A DNA stretch of 63,971 nt, taken from assembly GCA_964601505.1 (NCBI GenBank), contig CAZRNR010000007.1, positions 1-63,971 on the forward strand, in the 5' to 3' direction. The position numbers and the translations under genes are program-made. The stretch is from DRWZ01 sp964601505 (lineage in GTDB: Bacteria; Calescibacteriota; Calescibacteriia; Calescibacteriales; Calescibacteriaceae). Of this stretch, positions 16,526-25,959 are shown in pieces (the stretch's first letter is position 1; each line of letters starts with the position of its first letter). Under the pieces are notes generated by a model. The model made no database searches. It worked only from the letters and a program-made list of their open reading frames with translations, and was not told where the DNA came from.

Positions 16526-17663
16526 AACCTGAACTCTTACTCAACCTGTTTGCACCATATAACTTTTCAGCAATTATAATAAGTCTTACGGTCAGCCCAT
16601 CTATTATAGGTATATGCTCTTCCTTTATTCTAATTCTTCGCTCATCAATTATTAGAAAATCTCTATAATCCTGAACCATCTTGAGGAATTCGGAAATACT
16701 TATATTAAAATATTCAAGCTCACCCAAATCAAGACCATCTCTAATTTTTCTCAAACCTAAAAATATGATTTCCTCTATTGCTTTGAATCCTGTTATATCT
16801 TCTGAAAACTCAATTGGTAAATCCCTGTTATTTATTTTTTCATAATACTTTTTGAGGTTTTTCATATTGCAAAATCTTCTGTTTCCAATCTTTGACCAAG
16901 CAGAAGCTCCAATTCCAAGAAAATCCTCCCTATTCCAGTATAACATGTTGTGTTGGCATTCATTGTTTGGTTTTGCAAAATTTGAAACCTCATATCTTAA
17001 AAAACCTTTTTCAGTAGCGTATCTTTGAACCTGAAAAAAATCATGGGCATCTTCTAGAACCTTTAGCTTTTCTTTGGAGATAATCTTGGAAAGTGGCGTA
17101 TTCTCGTGTATCTCAAGAAGGTAACAAGATATATGATTGACTCCCATATTGATAACTGTTTTAATATCTTCAAGGTGTTCCTCAGGCTTTTGTTCCGGTA
17201 TACCAAAGATAAGATCTCCATTTACAGAGAAATATTTACTTGCTCTTTCTAAAGATAATTTTGCCTCCAAAGGTGTGTGTATCCTTCCAAGAAATCTCAA
17301 ATATTTCTCATAGAATGTTTGAATACCGAATGATATCCTCGTTGCAAAGCTGAATTTATGGGGATCAAAATCATAAGCTGGATTGGCTTCAACTGTTATT
17401 TCCTTTATTATTGAAGAAAACCTGGATATTATATCTACTATCTTCCCTATTTCTTTAGGAAATAAACTTGGGGTCCCTCCACCAAAATATATAGTTTCTA
17501 CGAATGAAAGATCATATATTTGTATATACATCTGTAGCTCTTTTTCAATGGCTTCAAAATATTCCTTTGCATATTCGGATTTCGGATCTATACCAGAGAG
17601 AAAATCACAATAATAACACTTGTTCAAACAAAAAGGAACATGAATGTATATCCCTTTTATCAT
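16491..17663 (-). CDS. hemW: HemW-like radical SAM protein
   Basis: This 390-residue radical SAM protein is of the HemN/HemW family. The cluster motif CLNKCYYCD has Cys at 12, 16 and 19, followed by YFGGGTPSLF, VEANP, RISFGIQTF and, later, the HemW-type C-terminal wing. HemW proteins bind heme and act in heme transfer. Real coproporphyrinogen oxidase HemN has a longer N-terminus, so HemW is preferred. Length matches. It overlaps ilvC tail to tail by 35 bp, so its last 11 residues are encoded opposite the ilvC end. No other heme gene is present. Confidence 0.85.
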   Translation of the reverse strand: MIKGIYIHVPFCLNKCYYCDFLSGIDPKSEYAKEYFEAIEKELQMYIQIYDLSFVETIYFGGGTPSLFPKEIGKIVDIISRFSSIIKEITVEANPAYDFDPHKFSFATRISFGIQTFYEKYLRFLGRIHTPLEAKLSLERASKYFSVNGDLIFGIPEQKPEEHLEDIKTVINMGVNHISCYLLEIHENTPLSKIISKEKLKVLEDAHDFFQVQRYATEKGFLRYEVSNFAKPNNECQHNMLYWNREDFLGIGASAWSKIGNRRFCNMKNLKKYYEKINNRDLPIEFSEDITGFKAIEEIIFLGLRKIRDGLDLGELEYFNISISEFLKMVQDYRDFLIIDERRIRIKEEHIPIIDGLTVRLIIIAEKLYGANRLSKSSGFNLFSTKASFL

Positions 17664-17776
17664 AAATTATCAATAAGAATAAATAATAATAAAAAAATAA
17701 AATTTTATGAGGATAAACAAAACCTAAAATCGATTATTTTGTACAGAAGATTTAATTAGAATTGAAAGGGGAAAAA

Positions 17777-18730
17777 ATGAAAGAAAAAAAGATATCAATC
17801 GTTATACCAGTTTACAATGAAAAAGAGAATATAGAAGAACTGTATGAAAAAGTTAAAAAATCTCTTGATCTTGAGGGATATAACTATGAGCTAATATTTG
17901 TTGATGATGGAAGTATTGATGATTCATGGGTAGTGATAAAGAATATCGCTGATAAAGACAAAAGAGTCAGAGGTTTAAAGCTTTCCAGGAACTACGGTCA
18001 AACTTTTGCCCTTTATGCTGGATTCCAGGAAGCAAAAGGAGATATCATAATAACAATGGATGCTGATCTGCAGAACGATCCAGATGACATAGGAGATCTT
18101 ATGAAAGAAATGGAAAAAGGTTATGATATAGTAAGTGGTTGGAGGAAAGAAAGGAAAGATCCATTTTTTACCAAGATTTTGCCATCAAAAATAGCAAATT
18201 TCCTTATTTCTCTTATAACAGGGGTAAAGCTAAAAGACTATGGATGTACATTGAAAGCCTATAAAGCAGATGTTATCAAAGGTATAAAACTTTATGGAGA
18301 AATGCACAGGTTTTTACCTGCTCTTTGTGCATTTGAAGGAGCCAAGATAAGTGAAATCCCAGTCAGACATCATAGAAGAAAAAAGGGAAAAAGTAAATAC
18401 GGACTCACACGGACTTTTAAAGTTATTCTTGATCTCTTTACTGTCAAGTTTATGGGAAGTTTTTTTCTCAAGCCTATATACTTTTTTGGGGGTGTTGGAC
18501 TTTTCCTTTGTTTTATAGGTGTGCTATTTGCTCTCTGGACTCTATATGATAAATATTTCCTTGGGGTCTTTGTTCATAGAAACCCAAAGATTCTAATATC
18601 TTTTATGTTCTTCCCGATGGGGGTTCAGTTCATACTTATGGGAATTATAATGGAAGTCCTGATAAGAAATTATTTTGAATCTCAGAATAAATTACCGTAC
18701 AATATAAAAGAAAGATATGGTGGAGACTGA
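17777..18730 (+). CDS. GT2 glycosyltransferase with two C-terminal membrane helices
   Basis: This 317-residue family 2 glycosyltransferase has the layout of polyprenyl-phosphate sugar transferases such as ArnC, GtrB and DPM types. The catalytic domain carries FVDDGSIDDSW, MDADLQNDP and a CTLKAYK segment. Two C-terminal hydrophobic helices follow (about residues 235-260 and 275-305). It probably loads a sugar onto undecaprenyl phosphate. The ATG at 17777 is preferred over an in-frame TTG at 17762 because AAAGGGG sits a few bases before it. Its stop overlaps the asnB start (TGATG), so the two are coupled. Confidence 0.88.
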   Translation: MKEKKISIVIPVYNEKENIEELYEKVKKSLDLEGYNYELIFVDDGSIDDSWVVIKNIADKDKRVRGLKLSRNYGQTFALYAGFQEAKGDIIITMDADLQNDPDDIGDLMKEMEKGYDIVSGWRKERKDPFFTKILPSKIANFLISLITGVKLKDYGCTLKAYKADVIKGIKLYGEMHRFLPALCAFEGAKISEIPVRHHRRKKGKSKYGLTRTFKVILDLFTVKFMGSFFLKPIYFFGGVGLFLCFIGVLFALWTLYDKYFLGVFVHRNPKILISFMFFPMGVQFILMGIIMEVLIRNYFESQNKLPYNIKERYGGD

Positions 18731-20562
18731 TGTGTGGGATCTGTGGTATAGTAGAAAAAAAATCTGATGTCGATAGAAGTATTCTCAAAAGAATGAATGA
18801 TTCTCTCTACCATAGAGGTCCAGATGATGAAGGATTTTATATAAACAAGAACGTTGGACTTGCCTCAAGAAGACTCTCCATAATTGATATATATGGGGGG
18901 AAACAACCTATAAAAAACGAAGATGGAAATATAGTTACAGTCTTCAATGGGGAAATATACAACTACATTGAACTTAGAGAAGAACTTGAAAAGCGTGGGC
19001 ATAAGTTTGCAACTAAAAGTGATACAGAAGTCATTGTACATCTTTATGAAGAAGAAGGAGAAGATTTTGTAGATTCACTAAATGGAATGTTTGCTATAGC
19101 AATTTATGATCAGAAGAAAGATAAGTTGATTTTAGCAAGAGATAGGGCTGGAGAGAAACCTCTTTATTTTGGAAATTTCCCCGAATTCTTCATCTTCGCA
19201 TCTGAATTAAAATCTATTCTGAGCAACCCAAAAGTAAGTAGAGAAATAAATCTCAAGTCCCTAAGCCTTTATCTTATGCTTGAGTATATTCCTTCCCCTT
19301 TTTCAATAATAGATGGCATCAATAAGTTAAAACCAGGTCATATCCTTATATACAAGGATGGAGAACACACTATAAAAAGATATTTCAATCTCACCAAGAT
19401 TGTAACTCCACAGAATGAGAAAGAAGTGATTGAAAGAATTGATGAACTTATCTGTAATTCTGTCAAAATAAGGTTGAGGAGTGATGTAGATGTTGGGATA
19501 TTTCTATCTGGTGGTCTTGATTCATCTTTGGTAACTTATTACGCTGTAAATCTTGGGGGGAAAATAAAAACTTTTAATATATCTTTTGATGAACCTTCAT
19601 TTGATGAATCCAAATTTGCAAAGATTGTAGCTAATTTCCTGGGAACTGAACACATAGAGGAGAAATTCGACCAGAATAAAATGCTGGAAATTTTCCCTCA
19701 TGTAATAAGCTTCATTGACGAACCTTTTGCAGATCCATCAATATTACCAACTTATCTTGTATCAAAACTTGCAAGAAATTATGTTAAGGTAGTATTAGGA
19801 GGTGATGGAGGTGATGAACTTTTTGGTGGATATCCAACATATTTTGCGCATAAGCTTATGAATATATACAAAATTGTTCCGTTTAAAAAATTTATATCTT
19901 CTATATCAAATATACTTCCTGTATCGCATAGCAATTTCAGTCTTGATTTTAAGATCAAAAAGTTTCTCGAAGGGCAGAATCTTGAAGGTTGGAGGAGACA
20001 TATAAGGTGGATGGGAGCATTTTCAGAAGAAGAATTGAAAAAAATTTTAGTTCCTTATGAGGAATCAAAAATATCTCTTGAAGATTTCATTTCAGAAACG
20101 GTTTTACCGGAGGATCCAAATAACTTTTTCGTTCTAGATTTTAAGACCTATCTTGCAGATGACGTTCTTGTAAAGGTTGATAGGGCAAGCATGATGAATT
20201 CCCTTGAAGCTCGTGCTCCTTTTTTGGACCCAAATATAATAAATTTTGCCTATAGCCTTCAAGAAAGATTTAAGGTAAGAAATTTTAGAACAAAATACAT
20301 ATTGAGAAAACTTTTGGATTCTAAATCTTTCCCAAAGGAAGTAATAAACAGACCTAAAAAAGGCTTTGGAATACCGATAGCCAAGTGGATAAAAGAAAAT
20401 TTGAATGATATCATAGCTCAAAAATTTTCGTCGTCTGGAGATATTTTTAAGACAGAAGAACTTGGAAAAATGCTTAGGGAACACGTAGAATTCAAAAAAG
20501 ACAATAGAAAGAAGCTATGGACCATTTTTATATTCCTTATGTGGAGAGAAAATTATCTTTAG
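18730..20562 (+). CDS. asnB: AsnB-type glutamine-hydrolysing amidotransferase
   Basis: This 610-residue protein is an asparagine synthase of the AsnB family. Cys2 (MCGICG) is the nucleophile of the glutaminase domain. HRGPDDEG, FNGEIYNY and SDTEVIVHLYEE complete that domain, and SGGLDSSLV (about residue 260) is the ATP pyrophosphatase loop of the synthetase domain. GGDGGDELFGGY and KVDRASM are also present. It could make asparagine. The coupling to a membrane glycosyltransferase suggests instead, or in addition, amidation of a surface sugar, as AsnB homologues in polysaccharide loci are thought to do. Start is set by overlap with the upstream stop and a GGTGGAG. Confidence 0.9.
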   Translation: MCGICGIVEKKSDVDRSILKRMNDSLYHRGPDDEGFYINKNVGLASRRLSIIDIYGGKQPIKNEDGNIVTVFNGEIYNYIELREELEKRGHKFATKSDTEVIVHLYEEEGEDFVDSLNGMFAIAIYDQKKDKLILARDRAGEKPLYFGNFPEFFIFASELKSILSNPKVSREINLKSLSLYLMLEYIPSPFSIIDGINKLKPGHILIYKDGEHTIKRYFNLTKIVTPQNEKEVIERIDELICNSVKIRLRSDVDVGIFLSGGLDSSLVTYYAVNLGGKIKTFNISFDEPSFDESKFAKIVANFLGTEHIEEKFDQNKMLEIFPHVISFIDEPFADPSILPTYLVSKLARNYVKVVLGGDGGDELFGGYPTYFAHKLMNIYKIVPFKKFISSISNILPVSHSNFSLDFKIKKFLEGQNLEGWRRHIRWMGAFSEEELKKILVPYEESKISLEDFISETVLPEDPNNFFVLDFKTYLADDVLVKVDRASMMNSLEARAPFLDPNIINFAYSLQERFKVRNFRTKYILRKLLDSKSFPKEVINRPKKGFGIPIAKWIKENLNDIIAQKFSSSGDIFKTEELGKMLREHVEFKKDNRKKLWTIFIFLMWRENYL

Positions 20563-20755
20563 GTTCATGTCCTGTTATGTTAAGCCAAATAATCAATTGC
20601 TTAAAATAAACATTTTATGATCTCCGATGAATCATTATTGTCTCACATACATAGATCAAATTTGTTTATGATATTTTTTCAGAAGTTTTCTATTCAATTT
20701 AGAAGACCCTAGTTCATTTGTGGTTTTGTGAAGACTAAACTATTTTTGTAATTTA

Positions 20756-21664
20756 TCATATATTTAATATATTCCTTTTGATATCCCTGATGTAGAATGT
20801 TTTGTTTCCGATAATATCTCTAAGCCTTTTTTCAAGTATCCTGATAGGTGTTATATTTTTTGGTGCTCTATCTCCTATATTTTGAGCCCAACCAGATATC
20901 TTTCTTGCAAGAAAGTTTGCAAAAACCGTTTGATTAGAATCACGAAAGAAATCTACTCTTACGATTGATGATTTTTTCAACCAGAGAAAAAAAGAAAATC
21001 TCTTCTTTCCTTTCTTCTCGGTAAAAATCAACTTGCTTCTTATTTCAGAGAACCTGTGCTTTTCTATGTTCTTTATGAATTCTTCAGGCCACGAAAAGTT
21101 CTTCACTATACCTACAACATAATTTTCATATATGTTTTTAAAAGACTCTTCCAACCTTAGATTCCCATCTAGAACAAGTACTTTGCTACCAATATCTTTT
21201 ATGATATTGTTGGCTAATGTAAACTCATCTGTTCTCAATTTATCAAGAATTATCTTTCTTTTTATCCTTTGATCATAGATAAAGACCATATCTACTGTTT
21301 TTTCTGTGATTTTCTCAAGCTTTGGTTTAATGTTTTCTTCTACAATTGATTTTATTACATCCTTCTGGAAAGTTATGTATAGTTTTATTTTGGGAAAAAT
21401 CATTTTTCCATTTTCAAATCCACAGCCAACACTTGAAATAAAAATATCCGATATGAATTCCTCTCCTTCATAAGTAAATAAAATTTTTATTGGTAGTTCA
21501 TCTATTACTCCATCTATGAATACAAAATCTCTCTTCTCTTCATTTTCTTCTTTTTCTGCTAATTCAGGTAGTTCTTCAAATACCTCATATGTGGTTTCTT
21601 CATTTTCTTCTATGTAATCGTTATCTTCAAACTTACTCTCCTTTTCTATGATTTGTATTTTCAT
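20756..21664 (-). CDS. NurA-like protein with acidic N-terminal tail
   Basis: This 302-residue protein is not certain. Residues about 47-51 (FVFID, Asp at 51), a later VLVLDGN and the C-terminal RAPKNITPIRILEKRLRDIIG recall NurA-family proteins, nucleases that often work with the HerA translocase. I see no HerA in the window. The first 44 residues are unusual: 18 are Asp or Glu, which looks disordered. No Met codon follows before residue 80 or so, supporting the first ATG unless a non-ATG start is used. That ATG sits immediately after the T-run of a terminator hairpin. The gene lies downstream of the peroxiredoxin gene on the same strand. Confidence 0.45.
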   Translation of the reverse strand: MKIQIIEKESKFEDNDYIEENEETTYEVFEELPELAEKEENEEKRDFVFIDGVIDELPIKILFTYEGEEFISDIFISSVGCGFENGKMIFPKIKLYITFQKDVIKSIVEENIKPKLEKITEKTVDMVFIYDQRIKRKIILDKLRTDEFTLANNIIKDIGSKVLVLDGNLRLEESFKNIYENYVVGIVKNFSWPEEFIKNIEKHRFSEIRSKLIFTEKKGKKRFSFFLWLKKSSIVRVDFFRDSNQTVFANFLARKISGWAQNIGDRAPKNITPIRILEKRLRDIIGNKTFYIRDIKRNILNI

Positions 21665-21667
21665 AAT

Positions 21668-21700
21668 AAAAAAGGAGAGAGGGTGAGAGTCCCTCCCTCC
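21668..21700 (-). terminator. Rho-independent terminator (downstream of peroxiredoxin)
   Basis: On the minus strand GGAGGGAGGG (21700-21691), loop ACTCTCA and CCCTCTCTCC (21683-21674) form a stem of 10 pairs with one mismatch, followed by TTTTTT (21673-21668). This is the only GC-rich hairpin with a T-run that I found in the window. It ends three bases before the ATG of the NurA-like gene, so it could act as an attenuator for that gene as well as ending the peroxiredoxin transcript. Confidence 0.8.
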
Positions 21701-21795
21701 CAGGGGGTTATGAGTTGAGGTGGTTATTTAGACGCTCCAAATGTATAAATATAATCGTTTTATTTATTGTTAAAGATTATATTAAAACCTAATTC

Positions 21796-22401
21796 CTATC
21801 GCGCAAGAGCTTCTCCGACCCTTCCAACTATGTCAGGACCTGGTTTAAGAGTTTTTTTGCCCTTGGTCCATTTTGCAGGACATGCTTCATCCGGATGTTC
21901 CCTAACATACTGGTAAGCTTCTATTTTTCTTTGAAGTTCGTCCGCATTCCTACCAACTGGATAATAATTTATTTCTGAAGCTACTAGAATCCCATCTGGA
22001 TTTATTATATACGTACCTCTTAAGGCAAGCCCAGTTGCTTCATCATATACTCCAAAAGTTCTTGATATAAATCCTGTTGGATCAGCAACCATTTTCCACT
22101 TGAAGTTCTTTAAAAGTGGTTCATCTTTAGTCCATGCAAGATGAACATATTGTGTGTCTGTGCTCACTGATAGAACTTCTATCTTTAACTTTTTGAATTC
22201 ATCATATTTATTCCCAACATCTTCAAGTTCCGTTGGACATACAAAAGTATAGTCTGCAGGATAAAAGAAAAGAACTACCCACTTACCTTCTTGAAGAAGA
22301 TCATAAAGATTAATGTTCCCAAAACCCTTTTTTACTGGATCATAATAAGTCATTTTAAAGTCCGGTACTTTTTGTCCTATTTTTACTTCCTTTACTTCCA
22401 T
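21796..22401 (-). CDS. ahpC: Typical 2-Cys peroxiredoxin (AhpC/Prx)
   Basis: This 201-residue peroxiredoxin reduces hydrogen and organic peroxides in the cytoplasm. The peroxidatic Cys is C55 in FFYPADYTFVCPTE and the resolving Cys is C174 in EACPAKW, so it is a typical 2-Cys enzyme. Length is normal. The ATG is preceded by AAGGAGG. No AhpF or thioredoxin reductase is adjacent, so the reductant is unknown. The gene is divergent from the Ser/Thr kinase with a perfect 10-bp dyad between them, and it is followed by a clear terminator. Confidence 0.95.
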   Translation of the reverse strand: MEVKEVKIGQKVPDFKMTYYDPVKKGFGNINLYDLLQEGKWVVLFFYPADYTFVCPTELEDVGNKYDEFKKLKIEVLSVSTDTQYVHLAWTKDEPLLKNFKWKMVADPTGFISRTFGVYDEATGLALRGTYIINPDGILVASEINYYPVGRNADELQRKIEAYQYVREHPDEACPAKWTKGKKTLKPGPDIVGRVGEALAR

Positions 22402-22563
22402 TTTCTGATAACCTCCTTATTCTTATTTTTATCATTTTCTATTCTAGTTTCGTTTTTTATTCAGTGGTAAAAAACAAAAATATTTTTTGAATAGAAATTT
22501 TTTTTATTTATTATTTTTTTTCTTTATTTATCCTTGATGAAAAGAAGAAGTCATACTTTTTGG

Positions 22564-22598
22564 TTTACAATCTTGGAAGATCGCTGAGAGATTGTAAA
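22564..22598. promoter_or_regulatory. Perfect 10-bp inverted repeat between ahpC and the kinase gene
   Basis: TTTACAATCT (22564-22573) and AGATTGTAAA (22589-22598) are perfect reverse complements separated by 15 bases. It lies about 163 bp upstream of ahpC and 126 bp upstream of the kinase start. It could be a regulator site shared by the divergent genes or an RNA hairpin. The remaining 22402-22723 shows no gene. Confidence 0.5.
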
Positions 22599-22723
22599 AT
22601 TTACTAATTGTGATATTTTTAAGTTATTTCTTTACCAAGACCTATTCAATAGTATGTTTTTTTATAATATTTTTTAGTTAGTTGTTTTATTCATGTTGCT
22701 TTATTTGTGCGATATTGGATAAA

Positions 22724-24106
22724 ATGAAGAATGTATCAGAAAAGGAATTGACAAATTTTCCCGTAAGGGAGATTGGTCCATATATTGTTACAAAGCTTAT
22801 AGGTGAAGGTGGGATGGGAAAAGTCTGGCGTGCATGGAGGATATCCGAAGGTAGTTTTAAGAAAATCCTGGCTATAAAGACATCAAAGTCATCGAAAAAA
22901 TATATAGATCTTTTTATGAATGAAGCAAAAATATCCGCGAGATTCGAACATGAGAACATAGTTAAAACCTTTGATTTTGGTAAAACAGATGATGCTTTCT
23001 TCCTTGTTATGGAATATATAAGAGGGATAGACCTGAAAGAATTTATATTAAATGTTAAGAATATACCAATCGATGTTTTCTTTTTCATAATAGATAGGAT
23101 TCTCAGTGGAGTAATATATATTCACAATTTTGAAGGAAGACAACTTGTCCATAGGGATATAAATCAGAAGAATATACTGATTTCATGGAATGGAAATGTA
23201 AAGATTTCAGACTTTGGTATAACCTTACCTCAACACGGAGATTTTGATCCTTTCGGGAAAATAGGGTATGTTCCTCCAGAGGTTATTTTAGGGAAAGGTT
23301 GGAGCCAGCTTGGAGACATTTGGTGTATTGGAGTTCTCATGTGGGAAATGCTAACATCTAAAAAACTTTTTTCAGGAAAGGGGAAAGAGGATTTAAAGAA
23401 AAAGATATTGTCTTGTAATATCGATCCTCCATCACTTTTCAATAAATCAGTCAGTGAAGAAATAGATAAAATTGTTATGAATTGTCTGTCAAGAGTTCCA
23501 GAATCAAGATATATTTCAGCGGAAAGACTTCAAGAAGAAATAAGGAGAACTATGTCTAATTTATCAATAAAACCGATGTATCAAGAAGATTTTTCACTTT
23601 TCATATCTGATCATTTTTCAGAAAGAATAAAAAAGGAAGATAAAGAAATTGCTGAAGAAGAGGCATATGTTTCTATTTACGCAGTTGAGAAAAACGTTAA
23701 AAATATTGAAACCAAGGTTGAAAATAAAATAACTTCAAAAAATTCATCTTCTCCTTCATACTATATCTTTTCTCCTGGAGACCAGAAAAAAGAGAGACAT
23801 CATACTGAGAAGAAGAATGATTCTGGGACCAAGATTCGGAAGATAAAGAGGAAAAAAAGAGATGAGAAGATTTTCTTCACAAGTTCTATTTTGGGTTTTG
23901 TTTTAGGATTAACAATCGGTGTCTTTAAGGGAGCTTACGAAATAAAATCTGCAGAAGGCCTTTTTAAAAAAGGAGTAGATTTAGCAAAGGAAAGAAATTT
24001 TGGTCAGGCCAAGGAATTTTTCCAGATATCAGCTGATATATCTGATTTAAGAGAAGTCAGAAACATAATTGATAGATTAAATACAAATTACGGTAAGAAT
24101 GATTAA
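22724..24106 (+). CDS. PknB-like Ser/Thr protein kinase, membrane anchored
   Basis: This 460-residue eukaryote-like kinase has an intact catalytic core. The Gly loop GEGGMGKVW starts near residue 27. K52 lies in AIKT, HRDINQKN has D145 and N150, DFG is at 163-165, and PPE stands in for APE. After the kinase domain (about 15-290) comes a charged, probably disordered linker rich in Lys and Glu. One membrane helix follows near 384-404, then a short TPR-like segment of about 55 residues outside or in the periplasm. I start at the ATG at 22724, since an upstream in-frame TTG adds an implausible Cys-rich leader. The substrate is unknown. The CbiC homologue follows after 14 bp. Confidence 0.9.
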   Translation: MKNVSEKELTNFPVREIGPYIVTKLIGEGGMGKVWRAWRISEGSFKKILAIKTSKSSKKYIDLFMNEAKISARFEHENIVKTFDFGKTDDAFFLVMEYIRGIDLKEFILNVKNIPIDVFFFIIDRILSGVIYIHNFEGRQLVHRDINQKNILISWNGNVKISDFGITLPQHGDFDPFGKIGYVPPEVILGKGWSQLGDIWCIGVLMWEMLTSKKLFSGKGKEDLKKKILSCNIDPPSLFNKSVSEEIDKIVMNCLSRVPESRYISAERLQEEIRRTMSNLSIKPMYQEDFSLFISDHFSERIKKEDKEIAEEEAYVSIYAVEKNVKNIETKVENKITSKNSSSPSYYIFSPGDQKKERHHTEKKNDSGTKIRKIKRKKRDEKIFFTSSILGFVLGLTIGVFKGAYEIKSAEGLFKKGVDLAKERNFGQAKEFFQISADISDLREVRNIIDRLNTNYGKND

Positions 24107-24120
24107 AGAGATTAATTTCC

Positions 24121-24768
24121 ATGATCAATATAGAGTATAATCCTACTGAAATAGAGGCTTTAAGTCATAAGATAATAAAAGAAAGGCTTCCTAACATTTT
24201 CGGCTGCACAGAAGAATATGAGATTGCAGTTAGAGTTGCTCAAGCAACAGGAGATATTGAATTCGCAAAGGATTTGCAGTTCCATCCAGATTTTGTAAAA
24301 AATGCATTGGAATCACTTAAGGCTAAACTTCCAATATTTGTGGATGTTGAGATGGCAAAAGTTGCTATATCAAACTATGCAAAATCTTTGGGATTAGAAG
24401 TTATATGTGCTATAAATGATCCAGATGTTGTGAAAAAAGCAAAAGATCTTGGTATAACAAGAAGTATTGTGGCAGTAAGAATGGTACTTGAGGAAAGAAA
24501 AATTGGACTCATTGTCTGTGGTAATTCACCTACTTTTCTTTATGAAGTTTTGAATATGGCTGAAAAAGGGAAAAAGCCGATGGCTCTGATAGGAATGCCT
24601 GTTGGTTTTGTCTCAGCACTTGATGTTAAAAAATTATTATATGAGAGAAAAACCCTTCCTTTCTTGACAAACTTATCAACAAAAGGTGGAACTCCCGCTG
24701 CAGTAGCTGCTGCGATATATCTTATCAATCTACTGAATGATAAAAAAAGATATGGACAGCACTCGTGA
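24121..24768 (+). CDS. cbiC: CbiC/CobH-family precorrin-8X methylmutase homologue
   Basis: This 215-residue protein matches the precorrin-8X methylmutase family of cobalamin synthesis. LPIFVDVEMAKVAIS, CAINDPDV, GITRSIVAVRM, VCGNSPTFLYEVL, LIGMPVGFVSA and STKGGTPAAVAAA follow the family order. The position that aligns with the catalytic His of CobH (His43, usually in an IHATGD-type motif) is Gln41 here (VAQATGD). Either the alignment shifts or the enzyme is altered. No other corrin gene is present. It follows the kinase gene by 14 bp and ends two bases short of the convergent di-iron gene. Confidence 0.78.
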   Translation: MINIEYNPTEIEALSHKIIKERLPNIFGCTEEYEIAVRVAQATGDIEFAKDLQFHPDFVKNALESLKAKLPIFVDVEMAKVAISNYAKSLGLEVICAINDPDVVKKAKDLGITRSIVAVRMVLEERKIGLIVCGNSPTFLYEVLNMAEKGKKPMALIGMPVGFVSALDVKKLLYERKTLPFLTNLSTKGGTPAAVAAAIYLINLLNDKKRYGQHS

Positions 24769-24770
24769 TA

Positions 24771-25775
24771 CTAAATACCTTGTACTCTCTCTTGTAAGTT
24801 AATTCTCTCTTTGCTTATATTACTTATGAAGAATTTATCTGCTATAAAATCACCGAATTTTTCCACCAGGTTCTTTGGTATGGTGAATCTTGCAAATTTT
24901 GTCCTTTGAGCGATATCATACGCTACAGAGAGGAAGTCTTTTATACCAAGCTTGACCCATCTATTCACATCTATACCAATGACCTCAGCATGACTTTTGA
25001 GTTTCAAAATAGATATTATTATGTGGAATAACCACTGAAGTTGTTTTGATATAGTGAAAACATATTCATTGAATGAAATCTTGTTCATCATAACAGGTAG
25101 ATATTTTCTTGCAAGTCCGACATGTTTAGCTTCATCCATAGCTATGTATTCAAGTAATTCCTTTAAAACTGGATCTGGGGAGATCTGTTTAACAGCTGTG
25201 AAAAGATTAAAAGCAACATTTTCCACCAATAACTGCATACCTATCATTTTTAGGACTTTATTCTGTGTTTTCATAATATCATCCAATATAAATCTTGAAT
25301 GAGGTTCTATTGGTGGGAGTTCTCCGAGATAGGATAGATATTTTTGATAAGCTGTGGCATGTTTTGCTTCCTCTATAACTTGAGCAGCAAGAACCTTTTT
25401 TGCATCAAAGTCATCTACCATTTCAAGAAGCTGGGCGGCAACTATCATTGCTACAATCTCACCGTAATATATTATAGAAAAAATATGCATTATTGCTGCT
25501 TTTTCTCTCTCAGGTAAATGCGGAGGACCATATTTTTTAATGAGATTATCTAATATTTCTGAATCATTCCAGAACTGTTTTTTTGATGCTTCATAAGACC
25601 TATGCAGACCTTTGAAATTTATAGATAAATTAATGTTTGAATACGGAGAAAATTTTCCTAAGAATCTTTTCATTCTCTTTTCTCTTACATTGTTTATCAA
25701 ATTCATATATGATTCATCGAATTTCCTTAATTTTTCAAATAGCTTTTGTTTCTCTAATATATTTTTCCCTACCAT
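24771..25775 (-). CDS. Ferritin-like di-iron protein (AurF/R2-like)
   Basis: This 334-residue, almost all-helical protein carries a complete di-iron carboxylate set: E106 (GEIVAM), E136 and H139 (EEAKH), E185 (VENVAF), and E215 and H218 (DEAKH). This pattern fits ferritin-like oxygenases, oxidases or R2-like proteins; no narrower function can be assigned. A strong GGGAGGT precedes the ATG. It lies between cbiC (convergent) and korA (divergent). A role in oxidising a lipid or a cofactor, or in oxygen removal, is possible but not shown. Confidence 0.75.
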   Translation of the reverse strand: MVGKNILEKQKLFEKLRKFDESYMNLINNVREKRMKRFLGKFSPYSNINLSINFKGLHRSYEASKKQFWNDSEILDNLIKKYGPPHLPEREKAAIMHIFSIIYYGEIVAMIVAAQLLEMVDDFDAKKVLAAQVIEEAKHATAYQKYLSYLGELPPIEPHSRFILDDIMKTQNKVLKMIGMQLLVENVAFNLFTAVKQISPDPVLKELLEYIAMDEAKHVGLARKYLPVMMNKISFNEYVFTISKQLQWLFHIIISILKLKSHAEVIGIDVNRWVKLGIKDFLSVAYDIAQRTKFARFTIPKNLVEKFGDFIADKFFISNISKERINLQERVQGI

Positions 25776-25959
25776 TCGTTAATTTACCTCCCTTCCGTAA
25801 GTTAGTCTATCAAATAAAATTTAATAATTCAATTCAGATTATTCAATATTTTCTGTTGCTTTTACCTTGAAATATTTCAAAAACAGAACAAAAATGTTTT
25901 ATTATCGCTTTTTACTTGTTTTATGAAAATATTATTCACGATTACCTAAAATTAATTTG

